Shown piece by piece: positions 38,727-47,757 of a stretch of DNA of 64,000 nt; positions within the stretch are counted from its first letter, which is position 1; each line of letters starts with the position of its first letter. The translations under genes were made by a program, and so were the position numbers. The stretch spans positions 310,001 to 374,000 of the forward strand of contig NZ_CP011120.1 of NCBI RefSeq assembly GCF_001628715.1, written 5' to 3'. The DNA is from Acetobacter oryzifermentans (GTDB lineage Bacteria; Pseudomonadota; Alphaproteobacteria; Acetobacterales; Acetobacteraceae). The notes beneath the pieces were generated by a model. That model searched no databases. It was not told the DNA's origin and was given only the letters and a program-made list of their open reading frames with translations.

Positions 38727-40030
38727 TACCTCAATCCTCCGCTCACGGCGTAAAAATCATCACGCATGCTGATAACGGGATCGAAAATCCACTGGTAGAG
38801 CCTGCGGGTATCAATGGCGATATCGGCTTCCACTTCCATGCCCGCTTCAAGGGGTTTGTGTTGGCCATAGGCTTCTACAAATTGCTGATCTGGACGCACA
38901 CGAATGCGATAGATATCCTGCCCCGGATTTTGCGATTGTGTTTTGTCTTTGTCTGAAGGAGCAGCTTTCTGGCCTGTGCCATCTGTTGCCGTTACGGGTG
39001 CGCGCGTGATCTCACTGACATGGCCGCGGTACAGGCCAAAGCGCTGATAGGGAAAGGCCGCATAGCGCAGCAAAACAGGTTCGCCCTCATGCAAAAACCC
39101 TATAGAAGCAGAGCTAACATACAGTTCAGCCTCTAAAGCATGGCCTGTGGGCAATAGGGTGAGCAGGGGGGTGCCGGAGGAAACCTGTTGGCCGGGATTA
39201 ACGCGGACAGCAGTAAGGGTGCCATCATCTGGGGCCAATATAATACTGCTTTGGTGGCCTTCGCTTTCGGCAATCTGTTGGTCAATCTGGGCAATTTGTT
39301 TATCCAGGTCGTTCAGATCGTGCGCCAGTTGGCCATCATAGCGGATCAGCTTTGTGGTAAGGTCTGCAATCTTTCCTTCTGTATCTGTATAACTTTGCAA
39401 AAACTGTGCGTGACTGCTGAGCAGTTGGGCATAGGTATAAAGTTGGCTCTGGAATTGTGTTTCTGTTACCAAATGCGCGGATTGTGCCGTTTGCATACGG
39501 CGGACGGCAGCTTCCACCACGGGCAGCACATGGGCATCATTATCAAGCTGGTGCCCGATATGTTGGTGTTGCTGGTTAAGATAACGGATTTGGGTTACCA
39601 TAGATTGTTTTTCTACGGGAGCATCCTTGGCACGAATGTCCTTTTGCTGCTGCAACAGGTCACGCTGGTGGCGCAGTTGGGAAAGAATATGCTCCTGCGT
39701 AGGGCCTGATGCGGATGTGGCTTCCAGATCTATCGTGAACAGCACATCACCTTTTTTAACGTGGCGGCCTTCTATAGCGTTTTGCCGGGCTATGGTGCCA
39801 GTTGTATTGGCGTTAACGGTAATGAGGCCCGAAGGAGGAACCATCAATCCGGTGGCATGCACACGCCGGGTATAAACACCCCAGATGATGTAGAGAATGG
39901 CCAGCACCACAAGGGCGAGCGTAAACCACGCCGCAATTCGGATGGAAAGCGGTTGAGAGGCCTGAACCTGCCCAAGCCATGATTGGCGCCGCGCGTCTAG
40001 AACCTCACGCCTAAAAAGGTTCGAACTCAT
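38726..40030 (-). CDS. HlyD-family periplasmic adaptor
   Basis: A 434-residue membrane-fusion protein of a type I-like exporter. One N-terminal helix (about residues 28-52, WFTLALVVLAILYIIWGVY) anchors it. The biotinyl-lipoyl half-motif GTIARQNAIEGRHVKKGDVL is followed by a long coiled coil (about residues 110-260) and the second half-motif DDGTLTAVRVNPGQQVSSGT. It bridges the C39 exporter to an outer-membrane factor, which is not encoded nearby. It lies directly upstream of the exporter and downstream of the leader-peptide gene. Confidence 0.92.
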   Translation of the reverse strand: MSSNLFRREVLDARRQSWLGQVQASQPLSIRIAAWFTLALVVLAILYIIWGVYTRRVHATGLMVPPSGLITVNANTTGTIARQNAIEGRHVKKGDVLFTIDLEATSASGPTQEHILSQLRHQRDLLQQQKDIRAKDAPVEKQSMVTQIRYLNQQHQHIGHQLDNDAHVLPVVEAAVRRMQTAQSAHLVTETQFQSQLYTYAQLLSSHAQFLQSYTDTEGKIADLTTKLIRYDGQLAHDLNDLDKQIAQIDQQIAESEGHQSSIILAPDDGTLTAVRVNPGQQVSSGTPLLTLLPTGHALEAELYVSSASIGFLHEGEPVLLRYAAFPYQRFGLYRGHVSEITRAPVTATDGTGQKAAPSDKDKTQSQNPGQDIYRIRVRPDQQFVEAYGQHKPLEAGMEVEADIAIDTRRLYQWIFDPVISMRDDFYAVSGGLR

Positions 40031-40084
40031 GCAGGCTTTTTTGAAGAGTGCAAAGTTTTACCACTTAGTGTTTTTGTAAAATAA

Positions 40085-40111
40085 CCAGGCGGCTTTTTGA
40101 AAACCGCCTGG
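40085..40111 (-). terminator. terminator between the leader-peptide gene and the hlyD-like gene
   Basis: CCAGGCGG / CCGCCTGG with inner TTTT/AAAA pairing; the minus strand continues TTATTTTAC. It would limit exporter transcription relative to the small peptide gene. Confidence 0.75.
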
Positions 40112-40123
40112 AAATTCCTGAAA

Positions 40124-40384
40124 TTAAACTTTCAGAATGTCACCCAGCAGGGAGGTCACGCCATTGGTTGTGGCGTCCAGACCCGTCAGTAGGCCATCAG
40201 CAATCGTGGTCACGCCGCTTGTTGCAGCAGGAACCAGAGCATTAACCGTGCTGTTCACGCCGCCAAGAATGGTGGCCAGGCCAACATCCAGACCAGCCAG
40301 TGTGTCTGTCAGTGTGGTACCCAGAGCATCGCCCAGCGTACCGCCAGCAACCATAGCGATTTCGGAATCGTTCAGAGTTTTCAT
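40124..40384 (-). CDS. double-glycine leader peptide, predicted exporter cargo
   Basis: An 86-residue protein. The first 15 residues, MKTLNDSEIAMVAGG, match the class II double-glycine leader pattern (L-x4-E-x3-V-x-GG). Cleavage after G15 would give a 71-residue product, TLGDALGTTL... ending in GDILKV. That product has no cysteine or aromatic residue, six aspartates and one lysine, and is rich in G, T, L, A and V. This acidic composition is unlike typical cationic bacteriocins. A good ribosome site (AAGGTG) precedes the ATG. The C39 exporter and HlyD adaptor lie directly downstream. Biological role unknown. Confidence 0.85.
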   Translation of the reverse strand: MKTLNDSEIAMVAGGTLGDALGTTLTDTLAGLDVGLATILGGVNSTVNALVPAATSGVTTIADGLLTGLDATTNGVTSLLGDILKV

Positions 40385-40430
40385 AGGTTTTCACCTTAGA
40401 CCAAGAAAGTTGTGCCATTGCGGCAAACCT

Positions 40431-40459
40431 ATATTCTGGCAAAATATATTTTCTGACAA
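40431..40459 (-). promoter_or_regulatory. candidate promoter of the leader-peptide gene
   Basis: On the minus strand TTGTCA is followed by a 17-nt spacer and GAATAT; the predicted start would give a leader of about 40 nt. The -35 is good and the -10 weak. Confidence 0.35.
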
Positions 40460-40666
40460 TAGTATAGTAAAGTAAATAACAGAAGAACACTTAAGAAATT
40501 AGACAAATAAAAAATTATATATTACACAATGCGTATTTATTTTGTTCACTAATACTTATCAAAAATAAATAATCAAATCAGGTATGTGATTTTTGCATTC
40601 ATGGGCGCAGATAAAAAACCCTTACATTTTGTCGTGTTTTCATGAAATTTATATGGTGATTCTCAG

Positions 40667-42061
40667 ATGTCAGATTCAAATACTATAGAAATTACCTTAC
40701 CAGATCAGAATGTCTCTCTTTCTGGTGCATCTGCAATGACGGGTTCTAATTATTATAAAATTAGCAATCCATCTGATTATCATTTTACATTAGATCTTTC
40801 GATTACCACATCTGATTTATACGCAACGTATGATCCAACAAATAAAGAAACAATTATCAGCACGGATCTTAACGCAGGTAGTGGTTATACAAACCAGAAT
40901 CTTTACGTTGTGATACCAGATACAGCTACAGTTAGTAATCCGTTAAACATTACGCATAGCTTATCTGGGGCGTATCAAGTTACAAATATTACAACAGATG
41001 GAATGTATAGCGATACATTTGCATGCTTTTTGAAAGATTCATTCATAAAAACAGAAAATGGATATGTGCCGGTGCAGGATATTGCCCCCGGTAGAATGAT
41101 TTCTGTTTTTATGGATGGTAAAGAAGAACAAAAAGAAGTTGTATGGGCCGGAACAGCACGTGTTGTTGTTAATGGCAATTTGCCAGAAGATCAGGCCGGA
41201 TATCCTGTGCGTGTTTTAAAAAATTCTATTTCAGAAAACGTACCTTTTAAAGATATGTTGATAACATCTGAACATTGTCTGTTTGTGGAAGGAAAGTTTG
41301 TTCCTGCCCGTATGTTGGTAAATGGTCGATCCATTTATTATGATACAAGCGTGACATCTTATAATTACTACCATATTGAAACGGACAAACATTCCGTTAT
41401 CATGGCAGATGGTATGTTGACTGAAAGCTATCTGGATACAGGAAATCGTCGTAACTTCCAGTCGGCTGGCAAAGTTATCAGAATTGGTGGCAAGCAGAAA
41501 AACTGGCAGCAAGATGCCGCTGCGCCATTGGGTGTTCAGCGTGAGTTTGTTGAACCAATTTTTCAAAAAATTGAAGAAAGAGCAAAAAATCTGGGAATTG
41601 AAAATCGCGCAGAACCAAAAGTTCTTATTGAAGATCCAGATATTAAGCTCATTACAAATGCTGGGGCGACTATTTATCCCTTCAAAAAATCCGAGAACAC
41701 TTACAGCTTCATGCTCCCAGCAGGGGTGGAAAGTGTGCGTGTGGTTTCTCGCTCCAGCCGTCCTTGTGATTCTATCGGTCCGTTTGTAGATGACCGCCGC
41801 CAAATGGGTGTTGCTGTTGGCAAAATCCATTTTGGTTCTATCCGGGCATCACAGCAGGTTACGGAGCATCTGGCGGCCTCTAAGCCAGAAGGGTGGCATG
41901 ATATGGGGTGGCAAGATTGCGCATGGACAGATGGCAATGCCCTTTTGCCACTGCTTAACATTGCTACAAACAAAATGGGTATTCTCAGCTTAGAAATCCG
42001 AGCATCCGGCCCGTATGTTGTGTGTGTCGATCAGCAGGAAGATGTAGCGCTGTCAGCATAA
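40667..42061 (+). CDS. Hint_2-domain protein
   Basis: A 464-residue protein without a signal peptide. Residues 1-118 are serine/threonine/asparagine-rich with a beta character. The Hint (Hedgehog/intein-type) domain spans about 119-265: C120 in FACFLKDSFIKTENGYVPVQ is the expected nucleophile, TSEHCLFVEGKFVPARML gives the TxxH block, and HIETDKHSVIMADG and ESYLDTGNRRNF complete the Hint_2 pattern. The last 180 residues resemble the tail common to such proteins in Acetobacteraceae and Rhodobacterales. Codon use is AT-rich compared with neighbours. It is divergent from the leader-peptide gene. Confidence 0.82.
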   Translation: MSDSNTIEITLPDQNVSLSGASAMTGSNYYKISNPSDYHFTLDLSITTSDLYATYDPTNKETIISTDLNAGSGYTNQNLYVVIPDTATVSNPLNITHSLSGAYQVTNITTDGMYSDTFACFLKDSFIKTENGYVPVQDIAPGRMISVFMDGKEEQKEVVWAGTARVVVNGNLPEDQAGYPVRVLKNSISENVPFKDMLITSEHCLFVEGKFVPARMLVNGRSIYYDTSVTSYNYYHIETDKHSVIMADGMLTESYLDTGNRRNFQSAGKVIRIGGKQKNWQQDAAAPLGVQREFVEPIFQKIEERAKNLGIENRAEPKVLIEDPDIKLITNAGATIYPFKKSENTYSFMLPAGVESVRVVSRSSRPCDSIGPFVDDRRQMGVAVGKIHFGSIRASQQVTEHLAASKPEGWHDMGWQDCAWTDGNALLPLLNIATNKMGILSLEIRASGPYVVCVDQQEDVALSA

Positions 42062-42096
42062 TTTCTGCGGCAAGGTTTTTTGCCCGGCTTAACAAA

Positions 42097-42133
42097 AAAG
42101 CCCCAGCATCCTCAAAATGGATGCTGGGGCTTT
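42097..42133. terminator. strong terminator after the Hint gene
   Basis: A perfect 15-bp stem (AAAGCCCCAGCATCC / GGATGCTGGGGCTTT) with a 7-nt loop and flanking A/T runs, between the converging Hint and SDR genes. Confidence 0.9.
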
Positions 42134-42165
42134 AAATAAAACTTCGTTAGAAAAAGTGGAAGGCT

Positions 42166-42897
42166 TTAAGCTTCTAATCCACCATCTACCGGAATGGCCG
42201 CGCCTGTAATGTATTCAGCCTGTGGGCTGGCAAGAAAGGCAACTGTAGAGGCAATATCCGCCACCGTGCCATAAGCACCGGTCGCCACAAAGCTGCTGAT
42301 CAGTTTTGCAACTTCGCCTTCAGCCGGGTTCATGTCCGTATCAATTGGGCCGGGTTCTACCACGTTGGCTGTAATGCCTTTTGGCCCAAGATCACGCGCA
42401 ACACCCTTGGCAAAACCGCGTAGCGCAGCTTTTGTTGTGGCGTAAAGAGAAATACCGGGGAAGGGCGCGCGTGCACCAAAAGCAGAACCTATAAAAATAA
42501 GGCGGCCACCTTTTTGCATGTGCTTTGCGGCTTCTGCTGTTTCAATCATAACAGCACGCACATTCAGGTTGAGAACTTTTTCAATATCTTCAACGCTGGT
42601 TTCATGAATTGGGCCGTAAGGGAACATGCCCGCATTGCACACAAGCGCATCAATACGGCCAAAATCTGCAATGGTTTTGGCAATAACAGCCTTGTTGCCT
42701 TCTACTGTGGCTCCGTTGGCTTTAATGGGGATTGCCTTGCGGCCCAGTGCACGCACCTTTTGGGCAATTTTTTCAGCAGCATCTGCACTGTTGGCGTAAG
42801 AGAGGGCAATATCGTAGCCATCTTTTGCCAGAGCCTCAACAATAGCGGCACCAATGCCTCGGCTTCCGCCGGTTACAAGCGCAACACGATTGCTCAT
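42166..42897 (-). CDS. short-chain dehydrogenase/reductase
   Basis: A 243-residue classical SDR. The cofactor motif is VTGGSRGIGAA, followed by NAG in LVCNAGMFPYG, the catalytic serine in IFIGSAF, and the YxxxK pair in SLYATTKAAL. An NADP(H) preference is suggested by the basic residue after the glycine motif. The C-terminus GAAIPVDGGLEA is standard. The substrate is unknown. It is a single-gene unit between argC and the Hint gene, all sharing the region 42898-42933 upstream. Confidence 0.9.
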   Translation of the reverse strand: MSNRVALVTGGSRGIGAAIVEALAKDGYDIALSYANSADAAEKIAQKVRALGRKAIPIKANGATVEGNKAVIAKTIADFGRIDALVCNAGMFPYGPIHETSVEDIEKVLNLNVRAVMIETAEAAKHMQKGGRLIFIGSAFGARAPFPGISLYATTKAALRGFAKGVARDLGPKGITANVVEPGPIDTDMNPAEGEVAKLISSFVATGAYGTVADIASTVAFLASPQAEYITGAAIPVDGGLEA

Positions 42898-42933
42898 AGT
42901 CTTTAACCTTTCTTTTGTTTTGTGTGGGCAGGA

Positions 42934-43854
42934 TCAGGGTGCGTTCAGGCCCAGCATCAGCCGGATGTTCTGTAACGCGGCACCAGATGCCCCTTTGCCC
43001 AGATTATCCAAACGGGCCGTAAGCAACGCCTGCCGGTTTTGGGTATTGGCATGCACGCGCAGTTCCATTCTGTCGCTTCCAGCAAGGGCTTCGGCAGAAA
43101 GTTTTGGCTCTGCGGCCAGCACACGCACATGGTCTTGCCTTGTGTAATGTTTTTCCAGAATGTTGTGCAGGTCTTCCCCGCTCACGTTTCCGTTCAGATC
43201 GTCCAGATGCAGCGGAATGGAAACAATCATGCCGCGTGCAAAGTGCCCAACAGATGGCACAAAAACCGGCCTGCGCTTAAGTCCCGCGTGCTGGTGAATT
43301 TCGGGTACATGCTTATGCTCAAGCTTCAGGCCATACAGTTCAAATGCTGGGCCGCCATCGCGCTCATGTGCTTCAATCATGCTGCGGCCCCCGCCAGAGT
43401 ATCCGCTAATGGCGTTAATGCACACGGGGTAACGTGCGTCCATAATGCCAGCATCAAGCAATGGGCGTAGCAGGGCAATGGCCCCTGTGGGGTAACAACC
43501 GGGGTTGGCAACGCGGGGGGCAATGGCAATGGCTTCCGCCTGTCCGGCTTCTAGTTCGGGAAAACCATAAACCCAGTCGGGTGCTGTGCGGAAAGCTGTG
43601 CTGGCATCCAGAATGCGCGGCGCCGCATCGCCTAACTCGGCAGCCATTTCAACAGCCTCGCGCGATGCATCATCGGGCAGGCACAGCACAACCAGATCTG
43701 CGGCCTGCATGGCTTCCTTACGGGCGGCCGGGTCTTTCCGCTGTGCGTGATCTATGGAATGGAGTGTGACAGGCAAAGGGGCAAGGCGTTCGCGAATTTC
43801 AAGCCCTGTTGTGCCGGCTTCACCATCAATAAAGATTACGGGTTTCTGTGTCAT
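42934..43854 (-). CDS. argC: N-acetyl-gamma-glutamyl-phosphate reductase, type 2
   Basis: A 306-residue NADPH-dependent enzyme of arginine synthesis, forming N-acetylglutamate semialdehyde. The short type 2 form is shown by [17 protein letters not shown] at the N-terminus. The catalytic cysteine is C120 in [25 protein letters not shown] and [12 protein letters not shown] complete the catalytic domain. Its start codon overlaps the upstream region of mazG on the other strand. Confidence 0.95.
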   Translation of the reverse strand: MTQKPVIFIDGEAGTTGLEIRERLAPLPVTLHSIDHAQRKDPAARKEAMQAADLVVLCLPDDASREAVEMAAELGDAAPRILDASTAFRTAPDWVYGFPELEAGQAEAIAIAPRVANPGCYPTGAIALLRPLLDAGIMDARYPVCINAISGYSGGGRSMIEAHERDGGPAFELYGLKLEHKHVPEIHQHAGLKRRPVFVPSVGHFARGMIVSIPLHLDDLNGNVSGEDLHNILEKHYTRQDHVRVLAAEPKLSAEALAGSDRMELRVHANTQNRQALLTARLDNLGKGASGAALQNIRLMLGLNAP

Positions 43855-43997
43855 GCCTTACCTCATTCTGGTTCTGGCGGCAGATTAGGCTTTCTGGCTG
43901 CTGCCGCATAGACGGCGCGGCTGTTTATGGCAAAATGCCATCATATCTTTTGCACCGGGCTGCGGTGTATGTATGCAAACCAAAGGCAGAAACAAGC

Positions 43998-44912
43998 ATG
44001 GTCACTTCACCTACGCCAAGGCAACCGGCAGAAACCGCAAAACAGGGCAGCAGCCAACAGGCCGCATACGAACTGCAACGTCTGCTCGCCCTTATGGCCC
44101 GCTTGCGAGACCCCAAGGAAGGCTGCCCGTGGGATAGAGAGCAAACGCATGAAACCATAGCTCCCTATGCCATTGAAGAGGCGTATGAAGTGCTGGATGC
44201 CATACAAAAACAGGATTGGAATGCGTTTCCCGATGAACTGGGAGATCTGCTGTTACAGGTGGTGTATCAGGCCCAGCTTGCACAGGAAGAAGGGCAGTTT
44301 GATTTTGCAACCGTAGCACGCATGATTACGGAAAAGATGATCCGCCGCCACCCGCATGTGGTGTTTGGTGCCGATGTGCTGGAAGATCAAACCGTAACTG
44401 ATTCTCCTAAGCCAAAACAGGACATTCCCGGCCAGTGGGAAATGCTAAAAGAGCAGGAACGCCGCCGCAATGCCGGGCAGAAGAATGGCAGAGGGGCAGC
44501 AGTGCCAGGAGCCTTGGCCGGTGTGCCGCCAGCATTGCCTGCATTATTGCGCGCTTCCAAATTGGCTGCGCGGGCTGCCCGTGTGGGGTTTGATTGGCCA
44601 GATATTTCTGGCGTAGTGGCCAAGGTTCATGAGGAAATTGAAGAGTTTTCTGTTGAACTGAAAGCTGGCAACCGTGAACGCATGCAGGATGAGCTTGGCG
44701 ATGTTTTGTTTTCTATTGCCAGTTTGGCACGGCGGCTAAAGCTGGACCCGGAAGCCTGCTTGCGTCAAGCGTGTGACAAATTCACCCGTAGGTTTGAAGG
44801 GGTAGAGGCTGTTCTGGCAGAGCAGGGGCTTTCTATGTCTGACCAAAGCGTAGAAGTGCTTGATGATATTTGGGAAAGTGTCAAAAAATTAGAAGCAGAA
44901 AACAAAAAATAA
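43998..44912 (+). CDS. mazG: nucleoside triphosphate pyrophosphohydrolase
   Basis: A 304-residue all-alpha NTP pyrophosphatase that sanitises the nucleotide pool. Two MazG domains are present. The first runs from LMARLRDPKEGCPWDREQTH, with the metal-binding EEAYEVLDAI and DELGDLLLQVV; the second has EEIEEFSVEL and DELGDVLFSIASL. ATG 43998 (MVTSPTPRQPAE) is chosen; longer in-frame starts at 43935 and 43848 overlap argC and add no family sequence. It is divergent from argC. Confidence 0.94.
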   Translation: MVTSPTPRQPAETAKQGSSQQAAYELQRLLALMARLRDPKEGCPWDREQTHETIAPYAIEEAYEVLDAIQKQDWNAFPDELGDLLLQVVYQAQLAQEEGQFDFATVARMITEKMIRRHPHVVFGADVLEDQTVTDSPKPKQDIPGQWEMLKEQERRRNAGQKNGRGAAVPGALAGVPPALPALLRASKLAARAARVGFDWPDISGVVAKVHEEIEEFSVELKAGNRERMQDELGDVLFSIASLARRLKLDPEACLRQACDKFTRRFEGVEAVLAEQGLSMSDQSVEVLDDIWESVKKLEAENKK

Positions 44913-44948
44913 TGCCTGCCGCGGGTGGGCTTGGTATATCCCTCATGT

Positions 44949-44973
44949 GGGGCAGCCTGTTACGGCATGCCCC
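44949..44973. terminator. stem-loop between mazG and the DUF2501 gene
   Basis: GGGGCAGCC / GGC-A-TGCCCC with one bulge and a 6-nt loop, between two converging genes. No T-run; a possible terminator. Confidence 0.4.
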
Positions 44974-44988
44974 GTGCATTATAGAGTA

Positions 44989-45516
44989 TTAGTCTGTCAG
45001 GCTTTGGCCTTTTTTTGTGAGGTCACTGCACAGCTTTACGCGCTTGGAAAGGTCAAGCGTGGCAATATCAAAGGGTTTGGAAGTGCTGTTTTGCAGTAGC
45101 CCTTGCCCGCCCAAAGAGTAACCTTGATCGTTTCGTACATCAGGCCGTTTGGAAAGATTGCGTGCAACGCTGCGTGGTGTGGTGCCAGAGGCATAATTTT
45201 TATGCACGCAATAGGAAAGCAGTCCCGCCACATTTCCGGTGCTTGCGTTTTCTATTGATGGCAGGCCGCCTTCTCCCAAAACGCCGGGAGTGGAGGTGGT
45301 AGAGGTGCCCGAGACATTGCCCACAACCTGCGCACCATTAGTAGGGGCAGAAGCCGGATGAGCAGGATCTGTTACCGGAAGGGAACCGGCAGGAGTGGCT
45401 GGAAATGTGGTGCCTGCTGGAAGATGAGAAGGCATGTCCTGTGCTTGTGCCATGCTTGCGGCGCTTAGCCCCAGAATACAGCTTGCAGCCATTATTGTTT
45501 TTTTGGTGGAGAACAT
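44989..45516 (-). CDS. DUF2501 (YjjA-type) secreted protein
   Basis: A 175-residue exported protein. The signal peptide ends AASMAQA. A serine/threonine/proline-rich linker follows, then the DUF2501-like C-terminal domain: GNVAGLLSYCVHKNYAS, a basic helix, and KPFDIATLDLSKRVKLCSDL. Two cysteines may form a disulfide in the periplasm. The family has no assigned biochemical function. Confidence 0.75.
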   Translation of the reverse strand: MFSTKKTIMAASCILGLSAASMAQAQDMPSHLPAGTTFPATPAGSLPVTDPAHPASAPTNGAQVVGNVSGTSTTSTPGVLGEGGLPSIENASTGNVAGLLSYCVHKNYASGTTPRSVARNLSKRPDVRNDQGYSLGGQGLLQNSTSKPFDIATLDLSKRVKLCSDLTKKGQSLTD

Positions 45517-45715
45517 TTAGATAGCCCTTTCAAAATTTTCCATACAACAGGTCTTATTCAAAAAGTGCCGCTATCTTTTTGTAATAAAAGCTCAATAGCG
45601 GGTTCTGCCCACTAGAATGTACCAGAGCGGGAAAAGTTCTTTTTGAGTGTCATCCACCAGATATTTCCGTGGCGTTGCTGTCATGATGTTTTTGAAAAGT
45701 TTGTGCTGTAAAAAG

Positions 45716-45742
45716 GAAAGGCCCGGCAGAACCGGGCCTTTC
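45716..45742 (-). terminator. rho-independent terminator of htpG
   Basis: GAAAGGCCCGG / CCGGGCCTTTC, an 11-bp perfect stem with a 5-nt loop, followed on the minus strand by CTTTTTAC. Confidence 0.85.
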
Positions 45743-45774
45743 TGAAGCATATAAATATTTTGTGAAGCCGGGCC

Positions 45775-47652
45775 TCAGGCTTTTGGGGCCTCAGGCTTTG
45801 CATCCTGTGCCAGATATTCCATCAGACGGCGAGAAAAGGCATTTACATCCTTGGGTGTCTCACCATTCTGGATACTGGCAACATCCAGCAGGATATGGGC
45901 CAGAGTATCTACTTTTTCCCCCGCTTTTACCTTTTGCGCCAGCGTGTGCACGATAGGATGAGCCGGGTTGAGTTCCAGAATGGGTGCAGCTTCTGGCATG
46001 CTCTGCCCACTGCGTTGCATGAGCTTGCGTAATTGTAGATCAGGCCCACCTTCTGGCGCACTCAACACCATTGCGCTGGAAACCAGACGGTCTGTGGCGC
46101 ATACGTCTGAAACATCTTGCCCTAGTGCGTCCTTCAGAACTGGAATCAGAGTTTCCATATCTGCTTTTTCGGCTGATGTTTCTTCTGGCGCGCCAAATTT
46201 TTCCAGATCAGTCATACCCTGTGCCACGTTGCGCAGGGTTTTGCCCTCATACGTGCCCAGACGATCCGGCCAGAAGGAATCCACTGGGTCAGACAACAGC
46301 AGCACTTCCACACCGCGCGCCTTGAAGCCTTCAATCTGAGGAGATGCTGCCAGCACTTCTGCGCTGTCACCCGTTACGTAGTAGATGGCATCCTGTTCTG
46401 GCTTCATGCGGCTGACATACTCATCCAGAGATGTCAGACCATCCACGGCGCTGGAACGGAAGCGGCTGAGTGCGGCAACTTCTGTACGGTGTGCGGGATC
46501 ATCCCACATGCCTTCTTTCAGAACTGGGCCAAAGTTTTCCCAAAATGCTGCATAGTTTTCGGCATCTTTGGCGCGGGTTTTGAGCTCACCCATCACCTTA
46601 CTTGTAACAGCCTTGCGGATACGGGCCAGAACAGGTGTGGCCTGCAACATTTCGCGCGAGACGTTAAGCGGCAGATCTTCCGTATCTACAACACCCTGCA
46701 CAAAGCGCAGCCATGGCGGCAGAATTTCGGCTTCATCGGTAATAAACATGCGGCGCACATGCAGGCGCAGCTTGCTTTCACGCGTTTGTTCCGCAAATTC
46801 AAAAGGCCGCATGGAAGGGATAAACAGCAGGGCTGCAAATTCAATGGTGCCTTCTGCGCGCCAATGCAACGTATCCCACGGTTTATCAAAATTATGGGTG
46901 AGATGGCGGTAGAATTCTTCTAGCTGTTCTTCTGTAATGTCACTTTTGGGTTTTAGCCAAAGGGCCTTGCCTTCGTTGGCTGTTTCTTCTTTGCCATCAT
47001 GCAGAATGGTAACAGGCCATGCAATATTGTCCGACCATTTGCGGATAACAGTTTGCAGACGGGTAGGATCCAGAAACTCTTCAGCGTCAGACTTGATGTG
47101 CAGGGTAATATCTGTGCCCGGCTTGTCCCGCGTGGCGGGTTCCAGTGTGTAAGATCCACGCCCATCAGAAGTCCAGCGCCATGCTTCATCAGATCCGGCA
47201 CGGCGAGAAACCACATCCACTTTATCCGCCACCATAAAGGCTGCATAAAAGCCTACGCCAAACTGACCAATCAGGCTGGGGCGATCTTCGGGTTTTGCGT
47301 TTTCAAGCTGCTGGCCAAAAGCACGGGTGCCAGAGCGTGCAATGGTGCCAAGGTTGTTAATCAATTCTTCCTTGGTCATGCCTGAACCATCATCGGTAAT
47401 GGTTAACAGGCGCGCATCTTTGTCAGGGTTAATGTGAATTTTGGCATCTTCTGGCAGGGCGCGGGCACCATCTGTCAGGGCTTCAAAGCGTCTGCGGTCT
47501 GTGGCGTCTGCCGCGTTGGCCACCAGTTCGCGCAGGAAAATTTCTCTTTCAGAATAGAGAGAGTGGACAACCAGATCCAGCATCCGCCCAACTTCTGCAC
47601 TAAACTCCCGCGTTTCGGCATTGGGTGTGGTGTTCTGGGTTGTTTCTGTCAT
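45775..47652 (-). CDS. htpG: molecular chaperone HtpG (Hsp90)
   Basis: A 625-residue cytosolic Hsp90. The N-terminal ATPase domain has [36 protein letters not shown] and [15 protein letters not shown]. The middle domain has the catalytic-loop stretch NVSREMLQ, and the C-terminal dimerisation domain ends with [14 protein letters not shown]. It folds or reactivates client proteins under stress. A sigma-32-like promoter lies just upstream and a strong terminator downstream, so this is a one-gene heat-shock unit. Confidence 0.97.
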   Translation of the reverse strand: MTETTQNTTPNAETREFSAEVGRMLDLVVHSLYSEREIFLRELVANAADATDRRRFEALTDGARALPEDAKIHINPDKDARLLTITDDGSGMTKEELINNLGTIARSGTRAFGQQLENAKPEDRPSLIGQFGVGFYAAFMVADKVDVVSRRAGSDEAWRWTSDGRGSYTLEPATRDKPGTDITLHIKSDAEEFLDPTRLQTVIRKWSDNIAWPVTILHDGKEETANEGKALWLKPKSDITEEQLEEFYRHLTHNFDKPWDTLHWRAEGTIEFAALLFIPSMRPFEFAEQTRESKLRLHVRRMFITDEAEILPPWLRFVQGVVDTEDLPLNVSREMLQATPVLARIRKAVTSKVMGELKTRAKDAENYAAFWENFGPVLKEGMWDDPAHRTEVAALSRFRSSAVDGLTSLDEYVSRMKPEQDAIYYVTGDSAEVLAASPQIEGFKARGVEVLLLSDPVDSFWPDRLGTYEGKTLRNVAQGMTDLEKFGAPEETSAEKADMETLIPVLKDALGQDVSDVCATDRLVSSAMVLSAPEGGPDLQLRKLMQRSGQSMPEAAPILELNPAHPIVHTLAQKVKAGEKVDTLAHILLDVASIQNGETPKDVNAFSRRLMEYLAQDAKPEAPKA

Positions 47653-47694
47653 GTTTACGTCCTGTAATGCATTGTTTGCTTTTATGTGATTATC

Positions 47695-47722
47695 AGATGT
47701 GGTGGTTAAGCCGCATTTTCAA
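47695..47722 (-). promoter_or_regulatory. sigma-32 (RpoH)-type promoter of htpG
   Basis: On the minus strand TTGAAA (47722-47717), a 14-nt spacer, then CCACATCT (47702-47695), one mismatch from CCCCATNT. The predicted start gives a leader of about 36 nt with AGGA before the htpG ATG. Confidence 0.7.
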
Positions 47723-47757
47723 TATCCACTCCGTGAGATAATGCGCATGCTTCTTTT

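Noticed and set aside
40124..40384. Calling the leader peptide a bacteriocin
   Set aside because: The leader fits, but the cargo is acidic and lacks cysteines, aromatics and a neighbouring immunity gene; activity is not supported.
45517..45774. Possible gene between htpG and the DUF2501 gene
   Set aside because: Only the htpG terminator is recognisable in this stretch.
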